DNA of 19,992 nucleotides. Source: Deltaproteobacteria bacterium (GTDB lineage Bacteria; Myxococcota_A; SURF-8). Positions 1-6,929 of this stretch are shown here, piece by piece (positions within the stretch are counted from its first letter, which is position 1; every line of letters starts with the position of its first letter). The translations under genes were made by a program, and so were the position numbers. The stretch is taken from positions 1 to 19,992 of the forward strand of contig JAKQSH010000370.1 in NCBI GenBank assembly GCA_029570245.1. Reading direction: 5' to 3'. The notes under the pieces were generated by a model. That model was not told the DNA's origin. It ran no database searches and saw nothing but the letters and a program-made list of their open reading frames with translations.

Positions 1-345
1 CACAACTTTTTCGATTTCCTCAATATTTCCGATACCGTTCTGCAATGTCAGAACAGGCGTTCCGGGGCCGAAGAGGTGGGCGTGCTGCGCCAGCGCCCGC
101 CCGGTGTCGAAGGATTTCACCATCAGCATAACCAGATCGGGCGCTTCGATGCTGCGCGAGTCGATGGCGGCTGGAATTCTGAGCAGATAATCGCCGCGCA
201 GGCCCTCGATTCTGAGGCCGTTCTGATTGATGGCTTTGACAGACCACGAGCCGCGATCAATAAAAGTGATGCTGTGGCCCGCCAGTTTAAGGTAAGCGCC
301 GAAGAGTGAACCCATTGCGCCTGCGCCGATAATCGCAATCTTCAT
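1..345 (-). CDS. panE: Ketopantoate reductase (2-dehydropantoate 2-reductase), N-terminal part, cut by window edge
   Basis: The 115 visible codons start at the ATG at 345 and run off the left edge. The protein opens with MKIAIIGAGAMGSLFGAYL, the Rossmann dinucleotide-binding loop GxGxxG that places NADPH. It continues with a 'VKSFDT' segment near residues 77-82 and 'TLQNGIGN' near residues 99-106, both typical of the PanE/ApbA family. By family knowledge the enzyme reduces 2-dehydropantoate to pantoate with NADPH in the cytoplasm, for pantothenate and CoA synthesis. The C-terminal catalytic helical domain (the Lys and Glu residues) is outside the window, so function rests on the N-terminal domain. 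Other family members reduce different 2-oxo acids, so the substrate is not proven. A purine-rich GGCGGG lies upstream of the ATG. The gene to the right is also on the minus strand, 182 bp away. Confidence 0.88.
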   Translation of the reverse strand, partial: MKIAIIGAGAMGSLFGAYLKLAGHSITFIDRGSWSVKAINQNGLRIEGLRGDYLLRIPAAIDSRSIEAPDLVMLMVKSFDTGRALAQHAHLFGPGTPVLTLQNGIGNIEEIEKVV

Positions 346-454
346 TCTTTTACCCGCCTTGTGTTCAGGTTGCGCGTGAATCCTGATGCAGCTTAACAAG
401 ATTTGAGCGGCGCGTCAAAGTCTTCATGGCGCAGGACAGCAAAAACCTGAACTG

Positions 455-469
455 TTCCCGGTCCGGGAA
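455..469. other. Short perfect palindrome TTCCCGG-T-CCGGGAA
   Basis: A 7-bp perfect inverted repeat with a 1-nt centre lies in the 182-bp gap between the Cys-rich ORF and panE. Read on the minus strand it is followed about 10 nt later by GTTTTTG. It could be a weak terminator for the Cys-rich ORF or a protein-binding site. The spacing to the T-run is too long for a classical terminator. No other feature is visible in 346-527. Confidence 0.3.
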
Positions 470-527
470 TGCGGAACCGTATTTTACGATTGGTTACAGA
501 GCCGTCAGACCTTGCGCCGCTTCGGCT

Positions 528-902
528 TCAGCGCGATTCCACGCAGATTCCCTCAACTCCGCGCTGACCGTCTTCGGGCACACTGCATACATAGCCGGGG
601 CAGCAGGCGTCGGGATAATCCGGCCCGCAGACAATGCCGTTCACACAGGCGGCGTCGCCGTCTTCGGCCACGCGGCACTGTCCCCGATAACATCCCTCAT
701 ATGGGTAGCAGTCGAGATCGCTCCGGCAGCCTTCCACGCAAAAATATGTGGGCATGGGAACACCTGGAATGTATGTCGCTTCACAATATGTATGCGTATC
801 ATCGGCAATTGCCTGTTCGATGTCAGCATATCCGCCGGATTCGATACAGACGCCGTCTGCGCAGATCAGAACGCCTGCGCAATCTGTTTGCAGTCCACTC
901 AC
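528..902 (-). CDS. Cys-rich protein fragment, possible 5'-truncated lipoprotein remnant
   Basis: This 124-codon ORF starts at a GTG (900-902) with no visible Shine-Dalgarno, no signal peptide and no alternative start before the in-frame TGA at 951-953. Despite the poor start, the protein looks genuinely coding: about 15 cysteines are regularly spaced, with 'CRSDLDC', 'GCYRGQC' and 'GPDYPDACCPGYVC'. The same style of Cys/Asp pattern, C-x-S-D-x-D-C followed by GQC, ends the neighbouring lipoprotein, so the two are probably related by domain duplication. Such domains are expected outside the cytoplasm, where the cysteines form disulfides. Its beginning sits directly behind the strong terminator of that neighbour, as if the 5' half had been lost. 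It may be a decaying duplicate, or it may be translated by read-through. Function unknown. Confidence 0.5.
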   Translation of the reverse strand: MSGLQTDCAGVLICADGVCIESGGYADIEQAIADDTHTYCEATYIPGVPMPTYFCVEGCRSDLDCYPYEGCYRGQCRVAEDGDAACVNGIVCGPDYPDACCPGYVCSVPEDGQRGVEGICVESR

Positions 903-914
903 GGCGGAGGCAAC

Positions 915-945
915 AAAAAAGCGGCTTCCTTTCGGAAGCCGCTTT
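915..945 (-). terminator. Rho-independent terminator of the Cys-rich lipoprotein gene
   Basis: A perfect 12-bp stem (918-929 with 934-945) and a TTTC loop are followed on the minus strand by six Ts (complement of 915-920). It begins about 20 bp after the stop codon of the lipoprotein gene. Confidence 0.92.
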
Positions 946-965
946 CGAGCTCAGTCTGAAACTGA

Positions 966-1577
966 TTAGCTGCGTTTGCACTGACCGTTGGTGTCGCAAA
1001 TGAAATTGTCGCTGTTGGTCTTGCTCGGATCGTCGCAGAGAGCCAGATCGGCGCAGTCGTCGTCGCTTTCGCAGGTTACGGGCTGGCAATCACCGAATTT
1101 CACGGTAGCCATGCCGTAGGCGTCCGGGCAGCTCTCATTGTATTTGCCTTCGAGGCAAACATCGGCGGCTTCGATCGAGCAGGCCGGAGCGTCGGTGCAG
1201 ACGGCGATCCAGGAAGTATCGACGCAGTCATCGTCGGCTTCGCATTCGCCTTCGCCTTCGCCTTCGCCTTCACCTTCACCTTCACCCTCGCCACCATCAA
1301 CAGCGGCGCAGGCGGCGGCTGTGGCGTTCCACATGCACAGATCGTCTTCGTTGCACTCGGCTTCGGTGGCGTAGTCCGGGCAATGCAGACCGGGCAGAGC
1401 TTCGCAGGCCGGGGTGGCCAGCGTGGCGTTCCACATGCACTCAGCGTCGGCGCCGCAGGTGGTTTCGTCGGTGTAGTCCGGGCACTGATCTCCAGCCTTC
1501 TTCTCGTCATCGCCGCCGCAAGCGACCATAGCCATGGCGAACAGAACAACTACAAACAGAACCAAAGTCTTCTTCAT
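966..1577 (-). CDS. Cys-rich surface lipoprotein with tandem repeats and a (Gly-Glu)8 linker
   Basis: The 203-aa protein starts with a lipoprotein signal peptide: hydrophobic residues 4-19, then C20 in the context MVAC, followed by GGDD. After cleavage C20 would be lipidated. Two tandem repeats follow (roughly residues 33-59 and 65-89), each of the form CPDY-x-E-x-C-x-D/A-x-x-C-M-W-N-x-C. The C-x-D-x-x-C-x-W spacing recalls PSI/plexin-type disulfide knots, although I only infer that. An eight-unit Gly-Glu linker comes next. The C-terminal half contains 'CEADDDC' and 'CESDDDC' motifs and ends in 'CDTNGQC'. The ATG has an AAAGGA Shine-Dalgarno about 7 nt upstream, and a sigma70-like promoter lies about 150 bp upstream. 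A strong terminator follows, so it is monocistronic. The function is not recognised; a surface or periplasmic binding or structural role is plausible. Confidence 0.9.
   Translation of the reverse strand: MKKTLVLFVVVLFAMAMVACGGDDEKKAGDQCPDYTDETTCGADAECMWNATLATPACEALPGLHCPDYATEAECNEDDLCMWNATAAACAAVDGGEGEGEGEGEGEGEGECEADDDCVDTSWIAVCTDAPACSIEAADVCLEGKYNESCPDAYGMATVKFGDCQPVTCESDDDCADLALCDDPSKTNSDNFICDTNGQCKRS
1245..1292 (-). repeat. Hexanucleotide microsatellite encoding (Gly-Glu)8
   Basis: Eight tandem 6-bp units (plus strand: four TTCGCC, three TTCACC, one CTCGCC) encode alternating Gly-Glu on the minus strand inside the lipoprotein gene. Slippage by whole units would keep the frame and change only the linker length. 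Confidence 0.97.
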
Positions 1578-1727
1578 TTTAAAATCCTTTCTTCTCTCCC
1601 AATTAATTTGTCGTTTCGACCAACTTTTTTTTCAGGGTTTCCCAACCCTAAACATCCACTTATTATTTATACGCGCCCCACAAATTGCGATAATCTTCCG
1701 AAAATTTCGATCCCGTCAGAGGAAGTA

Positions 1728-1756
1728 CATATATTTTCACAACGAAGAATTGTCAA
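1728..1756 (-). promoter_or_regulatory. Sigma70-like promoter for the Cys-rich lipoprotein
   Basis: On the minus strand a perfect -35 TTGACA (1751-1756) is followed, after 17 bp, by the -10 TATATG (1728-1733). Transcription from here would give a leader of about 140 nt before the ATG at 1577, including the AGGGTT/AACCCT hairpin at 1634-1649. Confidence 0.65.
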
Positions 1757-1768
1757 TACAAATTTCCA

Positions 1769-1797
1769 ACAGAGAAAACATCCTTTTCTTTCTCTGT
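1769..1797. repeat. 9-bp perfect inverted repeat between the two minus-strand promoters
   Basis: ACAGAGAAA (1769-1777) and TTTCTCTGT (1789-1797) form a perfect stem with an 11-nt loop. It lies 13 bp upstream of the -35 at 1751-1756 and about 100 bp downstream of the promoter at 1896-1924. It could be an operator, or a hairpin in an RNA from the upstream promoter. Confidence 0.55.
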
Positions 1798-1895
1798 ATG
1801 AAAACTCTCTCTCCGCTTTTAAACGGTCTGGTTTTCACTCATACTTGTGCTCGCGCTATGCTGTTTGTGTACTTCTTCACTCTGCAATTCATGCC

Positions 1896-1924
1896 TGTAT
1901 ATCAGCCCGCAACAAAAAAGTCAA
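1896..1924 (-). promoter_or_regulatory. Second sigma70-like promoter, minus strand
   Basis: TTGACT (1919-1924) is followed, after 17 bp, by TATACA (1896-1901). It points to the Cys-rich lipoprotein gene but lies about 170 bp further upstream than the other promoter. It may drive a longer leader or a small RNA. It starts about 35 bp after the end of the gene at 1958-2791. Confidence 0.5.
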
Positions 1925-1957
1925 TGTTTTTAGGCATCATAGCATTAATATTCTGCG

Positions 1958-2791
1958 TCAGAAGCGCCCTGCTTCCGGCAGATCGGCCAGAACAAAGGCC
2001 CGGCTCTCGCCCATGACGATAATCTGCGAAGTGTCGTCCAGAACGAATATGCCTTCGGCGTCATCGTTGGCCGAGAAGAATTCGGCCATGCCGGGCACAT
2101 CGCGGGCATGCAGCACGATTTTTCCGGCGTCCAGCGAATATTCCACAAAGTCGCGACTGACGCGCGAAAGCAGAAAAATGCTGTTGCGCGCCTGCGAATA
2201 TGCAATGTCGGAGTAATTCGCCAGGCCGTCGCCCACCTGAATCTGCCCGTAATTTCCTGCGGGGCAGTGCTTTCCGTCCAGCGGCACGGTAAAAATGCGC
2301 TTCTGCGAATGCTCTTTAACAACGTACAGCAGGTTCAGGCGCGGATTGTAGGCCACGCCCTCAAGGCCGCAGTTGGCGAACTCGCAGTCCGGGTCGTCGC
2401 CTTTCAAAAGCGGAATTTCCATTTCTCCGCAGGCGGCCTGCGTAACGTAAGTGTCGTCTTCGATGCGCAGCGGAATTATCTTCTGCTCCAGCGAACAGCC
2501 GGCAAGACAGCGGTTGTTGCGTTTTTCGATTACGGCGTAAAACAGATGATCGTTTATCCAGGCCAGCCCCTCGAAATCGTAAAAACCGAACTCGCTGCTT
2601 TTAAAAGCCAGGTGGCGGCAACTCAGCTTATCGGCGCTTTCAAGCCGGCAGCGTTCGAAAAGACCGGGGCGATTGTTGGTAATAATGTATTCGCGGGGAT
2701 TTATGCCGCTGATGCCGGAATAATCGTGCAGGCAACCCGCAATTGCGAGCAGCGCTGAAAGCAGTACAAGTGTCGTTAAAAAGCGGCGCAT
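1958..2791 (-). CDS. Lipoprotein of the SdiA-regulated / phytase-like esterase type
   Basis: The 277-aa protein starts with a lipoprotein signal peptide whose lipobox is IAGC with the lipidated Cys at 20. The body reads like one turn of blades of a beta-propeller: 'FYDFEGLAWINDHLFYAVIEK' near residue 70, 'CGLEGVAYNPRLNLLYVVKE' near 145, 'YSDIAYSQARNSIFLLSR' near 195 and 'DDAEGIFVLDD' near 245. Recurring 'EG(L/V/I)' plus 'LY/IFVV' phrases are typical of the SdiA-regulated and esterase-like phytase families, whose substrates are mostly unknown. Several extra cysteines suggest disulfides in the periplasm. The ATG lies 4 bp after the stop of the AAA+ ATPase gene. Its Shine-Dalgarno (AAGGAA) lies within the end of that gene, so the two are translationally linked. 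Family assignment is by pattern only. Confidence 0.78.
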   Translation of the reverse strand: MRRFLTTLVLLSALLAIAGCLHDYSGISGINPREYIITNNRPGLFERCRLESADKLSCRHLAFKSSEFGFYDFEGLAWINDHLFYAVIEKRNNRCLAGCSLEQKIIPLRIEDDTYVTQAACGEMEIPLLKGDDPDCEFANCGLEGVAYNPRLNLLYVVKEHSQKRIFTVPLDGKHCPAGNYGQIQVGDGLANYSDIAYSQARNSIFLLSRVSRDFVEYSLDAGKIVLHARDVPGMAEFFSANDDAEGIFVLDDTSQIIVMGESRAFVLADLPEAGRF

Positions 2792-2795
2792 GCGC

Positions 2796-4259
2796 TTATT
2801 CCTTCTCGAAAAAGTCGCTCAGCGAAGTGTCAACGGAAGCCCGGCGCGTTCGAGAGGAAGCCCAGTCGCGCAGCTTCTTTATTTCTTCCTGATAAGTGTT
2901 GTAAATCGGCACCACGGCTTCGGCGCATTTCTCAAGGTCGTCCTGCTCAAGCGCAGCAGAGCGCGCATAAGCACGGTAAAGCGCATCAATAACCAGCTGT
3001 TCGATTTCGGAGCCGGTGAAATTGCGCGACTTGGCGACCAGCGCCTTCAAATCGAACTTCGAGCAGTCAACACCGCGCCGTCTGAGATGAATTTCGAATA
3101 TTTCCCGCCTTTCGGCCTCGTCGGGCAGATCGACGAAAAACAGCTCGTCGAAGCGTCCCTTGCGCAGCAGTTCAGGCGGCAGCGCATCCACACGGTTGGC
3201 GGTGGCCACAACAAACACCGGACGTTTCTTCTCCTGAAGCCATGTTATGAAATACCCCAGTATGCGCCGGCCTGACGTTTCCGAAGAAGCGGCGAAGCCT
3301 TTTTCTATTTCGTCGATCCACAGAACAACCGGCGCCATGGCTTCAAGCAGACGGGTGCTGCGTCGCAGGGTTTCTTCCGGCGCGCGGGTTCCGGCGAAAA
3401 CCGCACCCAGGTCCAGTCTCACCAGCGGCAGTTTCCAGTAAGACGCGACGGCCTTGGCCGTCAGCGACTTTCCGCAGCCCTGCACACCCAGAAGCAGCAT
3501 GCCTTTCGGTTCCGGCAGACCGAATTCGCGCGCGCGGCGTTCGAAGGCGCCGGAACGCTCGGCCAGCCATTTTTTGAGGGAATTGAGTCCTCCCACGTCG
3601 GCGGTCGAGAATTCGAGGTCGTAAAATTCGAGGGCCTGTTCCGCCGCAACCAGACGGCGTTTTTCCTCTATTACCGACACGGTATCCAGCGGCGCGCCCT
3701 GCGAAACTTCAAGCAGCACCCGCGCGAAAACAAGCCGGGCCTCCTCAAGCGTCAGGCCGCGCGCGGCGCGGGCGAAGTGTTCGGCGCGTATGTCCGCGAC
3801 ATCCGGCGGGTTTTCGTCGCACATGTCGCGCCACAGGCGCTCAAGCTCATCCGGTTCGGGCAGCGGCACGTCGAATATGGCGAACTGCTTTTCGAGTTCG
3901 GGCGGCATGACCAGACGCGGTGCGGTTACGATTACGGTCTGCGAGTTGTACGAGAACCCCCAGCGCATGTCTTTAAGCTGGCGCTGCACCTGCGGATTTT
4001 CCATGCGTTGATGGAAGTCGAAAAGCAGATAAACTCCGGGGCGTCCGTTTTCGGAGATGGCCTTGAGCGGGTTGTCGTGCGGATCGCTGATGTTGCCGGA
4101 AAAGCCGCTCCAGGAACTCCAGGTGTAAATCTGTTTCTCCATGGCGGCGCACAAGGCGGCCAGCATGCGCCGGGTGCGCTCCTCCTCAAAGGTGAGAAGA
4201 TATATGTAAGGATAGCCCGCCCGAATGCAGCCACCGATATCCGCGATCATTTCCTGCAT
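2796..4259 (-). CDS. Ycf46-like AAA+ ATPase
   Basis: The 487-aa protein has an N-terminal region (about 1-220) unlike a AAA module, which contains 'GVYLLFDFHQ' and 'VIVTAPRLVMPPEL'. This region resembles the degenerate first domain of Ycf46-type proteins. A classical AAA module follows: Walker A GVQGCGKS (258-265), Walker B VVLWIDE (311-317), sensor 1 in 'TANR' (N355) and 'RKGRFDE' with an arginine-finger candidate around R369. The lid helices include 'FTGSEIEQLVIDAL'. Members of this family are cytoplasmic; cyanobacterial and plastid Ycf46 has been linked to CO2 use, but the general role is unknown. I chose the ATG at 4259 over the one at 4295 because GGGGAGG sits 9 nt before it (4269-4275). 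It forms an operon with the downstream lipoprotein gene and is divergent from mrcA. Confidence 0.88.
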   Translation of the reverse strand: MQEMIADIGGCIRAGYPYIYLLTFEEERTRRMLAALCAAMEKQIYTWSSWSGFSGNISDPHDNPLKAISENGRPGVYLLFDFHQRMENPQVQRQLKDMRWGFSYNSQTVIVTAPRLVMPPELEKQFAIFDVPLPEPDELERLWRDMCDENPPDVADIRAEHFARAARGLTLEEARLVFARVLLEVSQGAPLDTVSVIEEKRRLVAAEQALEFYDLEFSTADVGGLNSLKKWLAERSGAFERRAREFGLPEPKGMLLLGVQGCGKSLTAKAVASYWKLPLVRLDLGAVFAGTRAPEETLRRSTRLLEAMAPVVLWIDEIEKGFAASSETSGRRILGYFITWLQEKKRPVFVVATANRVDALPPELLRKGRFDELFFVDLPDEAERREIFEIHLRRRGVDCSKFDLKALVAKSRNFTGSEIEQLVIDALYRAYARSAALEQDDLEKCAEAVVPIYNTYQEEIKKLRDWASSRTRRASVDTSLSDFFEKE

Positions 4260-4327
4260 GACGAAACGCCTCCCCGCAAGAGTACGGTTACACAACCGGT
4301 TTGTTGAAACTTCCTAATCGCAGAAAT

Positions 4328-4356
4328 ACTTTAGCAGCTATCGGCCAGCCTGGTAA
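4328..4356 (-). promoter_or_regulatory. Extended -10 promoter for the AAA+ ATPase operon
   Basis: On the minus strand TTACCA (4351-4356), 17 bp, then TAAAGT (4328-4333), preceded by TGC as an extended -10. The leader to the ATG at 4259 would be about 60 nt. Confidence 0.5.
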
Positions 4357-4423
4357 GGAAATTCGCCGGAGCGTAAATTCCGCATATGCAGGTCGGGGAT
4401 TGCTCAACCGATGCCGCGTTTTC

Positions 4424-4452
4424 TTGTGTTGCGGACGCGAAACTGCTATTTT
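4424..4452 (+). promoter_or_regulatory. Extended -10 promoter for the PBP1A operon
   Basis: TTGTGT (4424-4429), 17 bp, TATTTT (4447-4452), preceded by TGC (extended -10). The predicted start site near 4459 leaves a short leader to the ATG at 4482. Confidence 0.5.
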
Positions 4453-4481
4453 TCCTGTGAGTATATTCAAGGTATGGAAGA

Positions 4482-6929
4482 ATGCGGGAATTTCTGCGTA
4501 TTACAATTCTGGTCATTCTGGCCTGTGCGTTTGTCGGAACGCTAGCAAGCGTCGGCCTTTTCGCCTGGTACGGACGCAATCTGCCGGACGCCGACGCTCT
4601 GCTTGAATACGAGCCGCGTCAGGTGAACCGCGTTTACTCGTCCGACGGTCTTATAATCGGCGAATCCGGGCCGCGACGCACTTTCGTTCCCATCGAAGAA
4701 ATGCCGCCCATTCTGCCCAACGCTTTTGTGGCCGCCGAGGACGAGGATTTCTATCAGCACGAAGGCGTTTCGCTGCCGCACATCGTCATGGCCATGTACC
4801 GCAATCTGCTGGCGATGCGCGTTCGCGGCGGCGGGTCAACCATAACGCAGCAGCTAGTCAAGAATGTGCTGCTTTCTGACGAGCGCAAGCTGAGCCGCAA
4901 AATAAAAGAGGCGCTTCTGGCCTATGAAATCGAAAACCGCCTTTCGAAACGCGAGATTCTTGAAATTTACATGAACACCGTTTATTTCGGCAATCAGTGT
5001 TACGGCGTGGCCGAAGCGGCGCGTTTTTATTTCGATCGCGAATTGAAGGAACTTTCAGTCGCTCAGGCTGCTTATCTGGCCGGACTGGTGCAGAATCCGG
5101 GACTTTACCGTCTCAACCGCCATCCTGAAAACGCCCGGAAACGCCAGATGTATGTGTTGCGGCGCCTGCGCGAACTTGAGTATATAAGCGACAAGGAATA
5201 TGAGCGCATAAGTTCCGAGCCGCTGCAATATGTAAAGTCCGCAAATCGCGGACCGGATGCGCCTTACGTAAAAGATCAGGCACTGCGCGAAGTGCGCGAA
5301 CGCCTTGGAGAAGAAGCTCTCAAGCGCGGCGGTCTTAAAATCCATACCAGCATCGACAGCCGCATGCAGTCTTATGCCGAAGAGGCGCTGCGCTCCGGCC
5401 TTATCGAATACGACCGCCGCCATGCATACCGGCCCGTCGGACTCAGGCTGGACGAAGCCGGGCGGCGCGCGTTTGCGGAACTCTTCGAGGGCTACCCCGA
5501 CGATGTACTCTGCGCCTTCAGCGCCGAGCGGCGCGCCATAACAATAAACGAGAACGAAATCCCGGCCCGGTATGCCGACCTGCCTGAAAACGAAAGACCG
5601 GCGGCCTGGCGCGCTTTTCCGTGGCGCACGCGCATTGAACGCATGGAGGAAAACCGCATTTATCTGGCTCTGGCCGGGAATATTACTGAGGGCGGCGATC
5701 TTGAAGTCAGCCTGGGCAGACAGGCAGGAATAGTACCCGCCGCCGAGTTGAAATCGGCGCTGAAGCGCGCCGGAAAAGACGCGAAAATCGAAGAGCTCTT
5801 TGCGCCCGGCACGCTGCTGCAGGTCATGTCCGCAGGCAAAATTGCACCATACAAAGGCAAAGCGCAGGCGCTCAGGCTGGTGTCGCTGCCGGAAGTGCAG
5901 GGCGCCTTTGTTGCGATTGATCCGTCCACGCACGCCGTGCGCGCTCTGGTGGGCGGATTCGCCTTCAATCGCGGCGAATACAACCGCGCCGTGCGGGCCG
6001 GCCGGCAGCCCGGTTCGAGCTTCAAGCCTTTTGTTTACCTCAGCGCCATACAAAGCCGTAAGTTTACGGCGGCCAGCATCGTAGAAGATGCGCCGATCAC
6101 AATTAAAATCGCCGGAGCGCCGGACTGGTCGCCGCAGAATTACGAGCCGGGATTCCGGGGTCCGCTGCGGCTGCGCGAGGCGCTGGCCTTTTCGCTCAAC
6201 ACCGTGGCGGCGCGCCTGATAGAAGCCGTCACACCGCAGGCGGTAGTTGAAACGGCTCAGGCTCTGGGCATAAAATCGAAGCTGCGCGCCGATTACTCGC
6301 TGGCGCTGGGCGCTTCCGAAGTGACGCCGCTTGAACTGGCATCGGCCTACGCCGCGCTGGCCGACGGCGGACGCGCCGCCGAACCGCTGTTTGTCACCCG
6401 CGTGACAGGCCCGGACGGTCTGACGCTGTACGAAGTCAGAAACGAAAAAAAGCAGGCGATTCCGGCCAACGAGGTTTATGTGCTGGTGTCGATGATGCGG
6501 AGCGTGATGGATCACGGCACGGGCGCTTCGGGAAAAATCGAAGGTCGTCCGCTGGCGGGCAAAACCGGCACCGCCAACGAGCAGCGCGACGCATGGTTTG
6601 CGGGTTTCTCGCCGCAGCTGGCCGCTGTGGCGTGGGTCGGCTTCGACGATCACCGTCCGCTGGGACGCGGCGAAACCGGCGCGCGCGCCGCACTGCCGAT
6701 CTGGACTTCCTTCATGCGCAAAGCCCTTAAGGACAAGCCCATAGTCGATTTCGCAACGCCGCCGGGAGTCAGTTTCGTCACCATCGACCCGCAAACCGGC
6801 TTGCGCTGCGCCCCGGACAATCCGCAGGCCATGCAGGAAGTTTTTCTGGACGGCACCGAGCCGGGCGAAACGCCCGAACAGGACGCAGACGCCGTAAACG
6901 GACCGGAAACGAAGGAAGATAAACAATAA
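4482..6929 (+). CDS. mrcA: Bifunctional class A penicillin-binding protein (PBP1A-type peptidoglycan synthase)
   Basis: The 815-aa protein has one N-terminal membrane anchor (about residues 7-29). A GT51 glycosyltransferase domain follows, with EDEDFYQHEG (86-95, catalytic E86), GGGSTITQQLVKN (116-128) and the 'RKIKE' helix. A linker/OB-like insert spans about 315-465. The transpeptidase domain has SSFK (active Ser512, Lys515), the SxN motif SLN (571-573) and KTGT (694-697). The insert is the hallmark of PBP1A rather than PBP1C or PBP2-type enzymes. It polymerises lipid II into glycan chains and cross-links the stem peptides on the outer face of the inner membrane. The acidic tail after about 785 lacks an obvious domain. 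GGAAG precedes the start. The stop overlaps the next start (TAATG), suggesting translational coupling with the following envelope genes. All catalytic motifs are intact. Confidence 0.96.
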   Translation: MREFLRITILVILACAFVGTLASVGLFAWYGRNLPDADALLEYEPRQVNRVYSSDGLIIGESGPRRTFVPIEEMPPILPNAFVAAEDEDFYQHEGVSLPHIVMAMYRNLLAMRVRGGGSTITQQLVKNVLLSDERKLSRKIKEALLAYEIENRLSKREILEIYMNTVYFGNQCYGVAEAARFYFDRELKELSVAQAAYLAGLVQNPGLYRLNRHPENARKRQMYVLRRLRELEYISDKEYERISSEPLQYVKSANRGPDAPYVKDQALREVRERLGEEALKRGGLKIHTSIDSRMQSYAEEALRSGLIEYDRRHAYRPVGLRLDEAGRRAFAELFEGYPDDVLCAFSAERRAITINENEIPARYADLPENERPAAWRAFPWRTRIERMEENRIYLALAGNITEGGDLEVSLGRQAGIVPAAELKSALKRAGKDAKIEELFAPGTLLQVMSAGKIAPYKGKAQALRLVSLPEVQGAFVAIDPSTHAVRALVGGFAFNRGEYNRAVRAGRQPGSSFKPFVYLSAIQSRKFTAASIVEDAPITIKIAGAPDWSPQNYEPGFRGPLRLREALAFSLNTVAARLIEAVTPQAVVETAQALGIKSKLRADYSLALGASEVTPLELASAYAALADGGRAAEPLFVTRVTGPDGLTLYEVRNEKKQAIPANEVYVLVSMMRSVMDHGTGASGKIEGRPLAGKTGTANEQRDAWFAGFSPQLAAVAWVGFDDHRPLGRGETGARAALPIWTSFMRKALKDKPIVDFATPPGVSFVTIDPQTGLRCAPDNPQAMQEVFLDGTEPGETPEQDADAVNGPETKEDKQ

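Larger units (their letters stand above)
1578..1957. other. AT-rich gene-free interval with two minus-strand promoters
   Basis: This 380-bp stretch between the two lipoprotein genes is clearly AT-richer than its surroundings. I see no convincing coding sequence: ORFs on either strand lack start signals and recognisable protein patterns. It holds two sigma70-like promoters facing the Cys-rich lipoprotein gene and a 9-bp inverted repeat (1769-1777 with 1789-1797, ACAGAGAAA/TTTCTCTGT). It also holds a 6-bp hairpin with a 4-nt loop (1634-1649) in the presumed leader. No clean terminator follows the gene ending at 1958. Confidence 0.6.

Noticed and set aside
1245..1292. CRISPR-like repeat array
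   Set aside because: The units are contiguous 6-bp coding repeats without spacers; it is a microsatellite.
1383..2216. Plus-strand reading frames spanning the AT-rich gap and both lipoprotein gene ends
   Set aside because: They overlap real minus-strand genes and terminate without start signals; the protein sequence in the gap is low-complexity and shows no domain.
5055..6926. Very long antisense reading frame (623 codons) opposite PBP1A
   Set aside because: The plus-strand frame has every class A PBP motif, and the antisense frame shows no recognisable domain. GC-biased third positions create such shadows.
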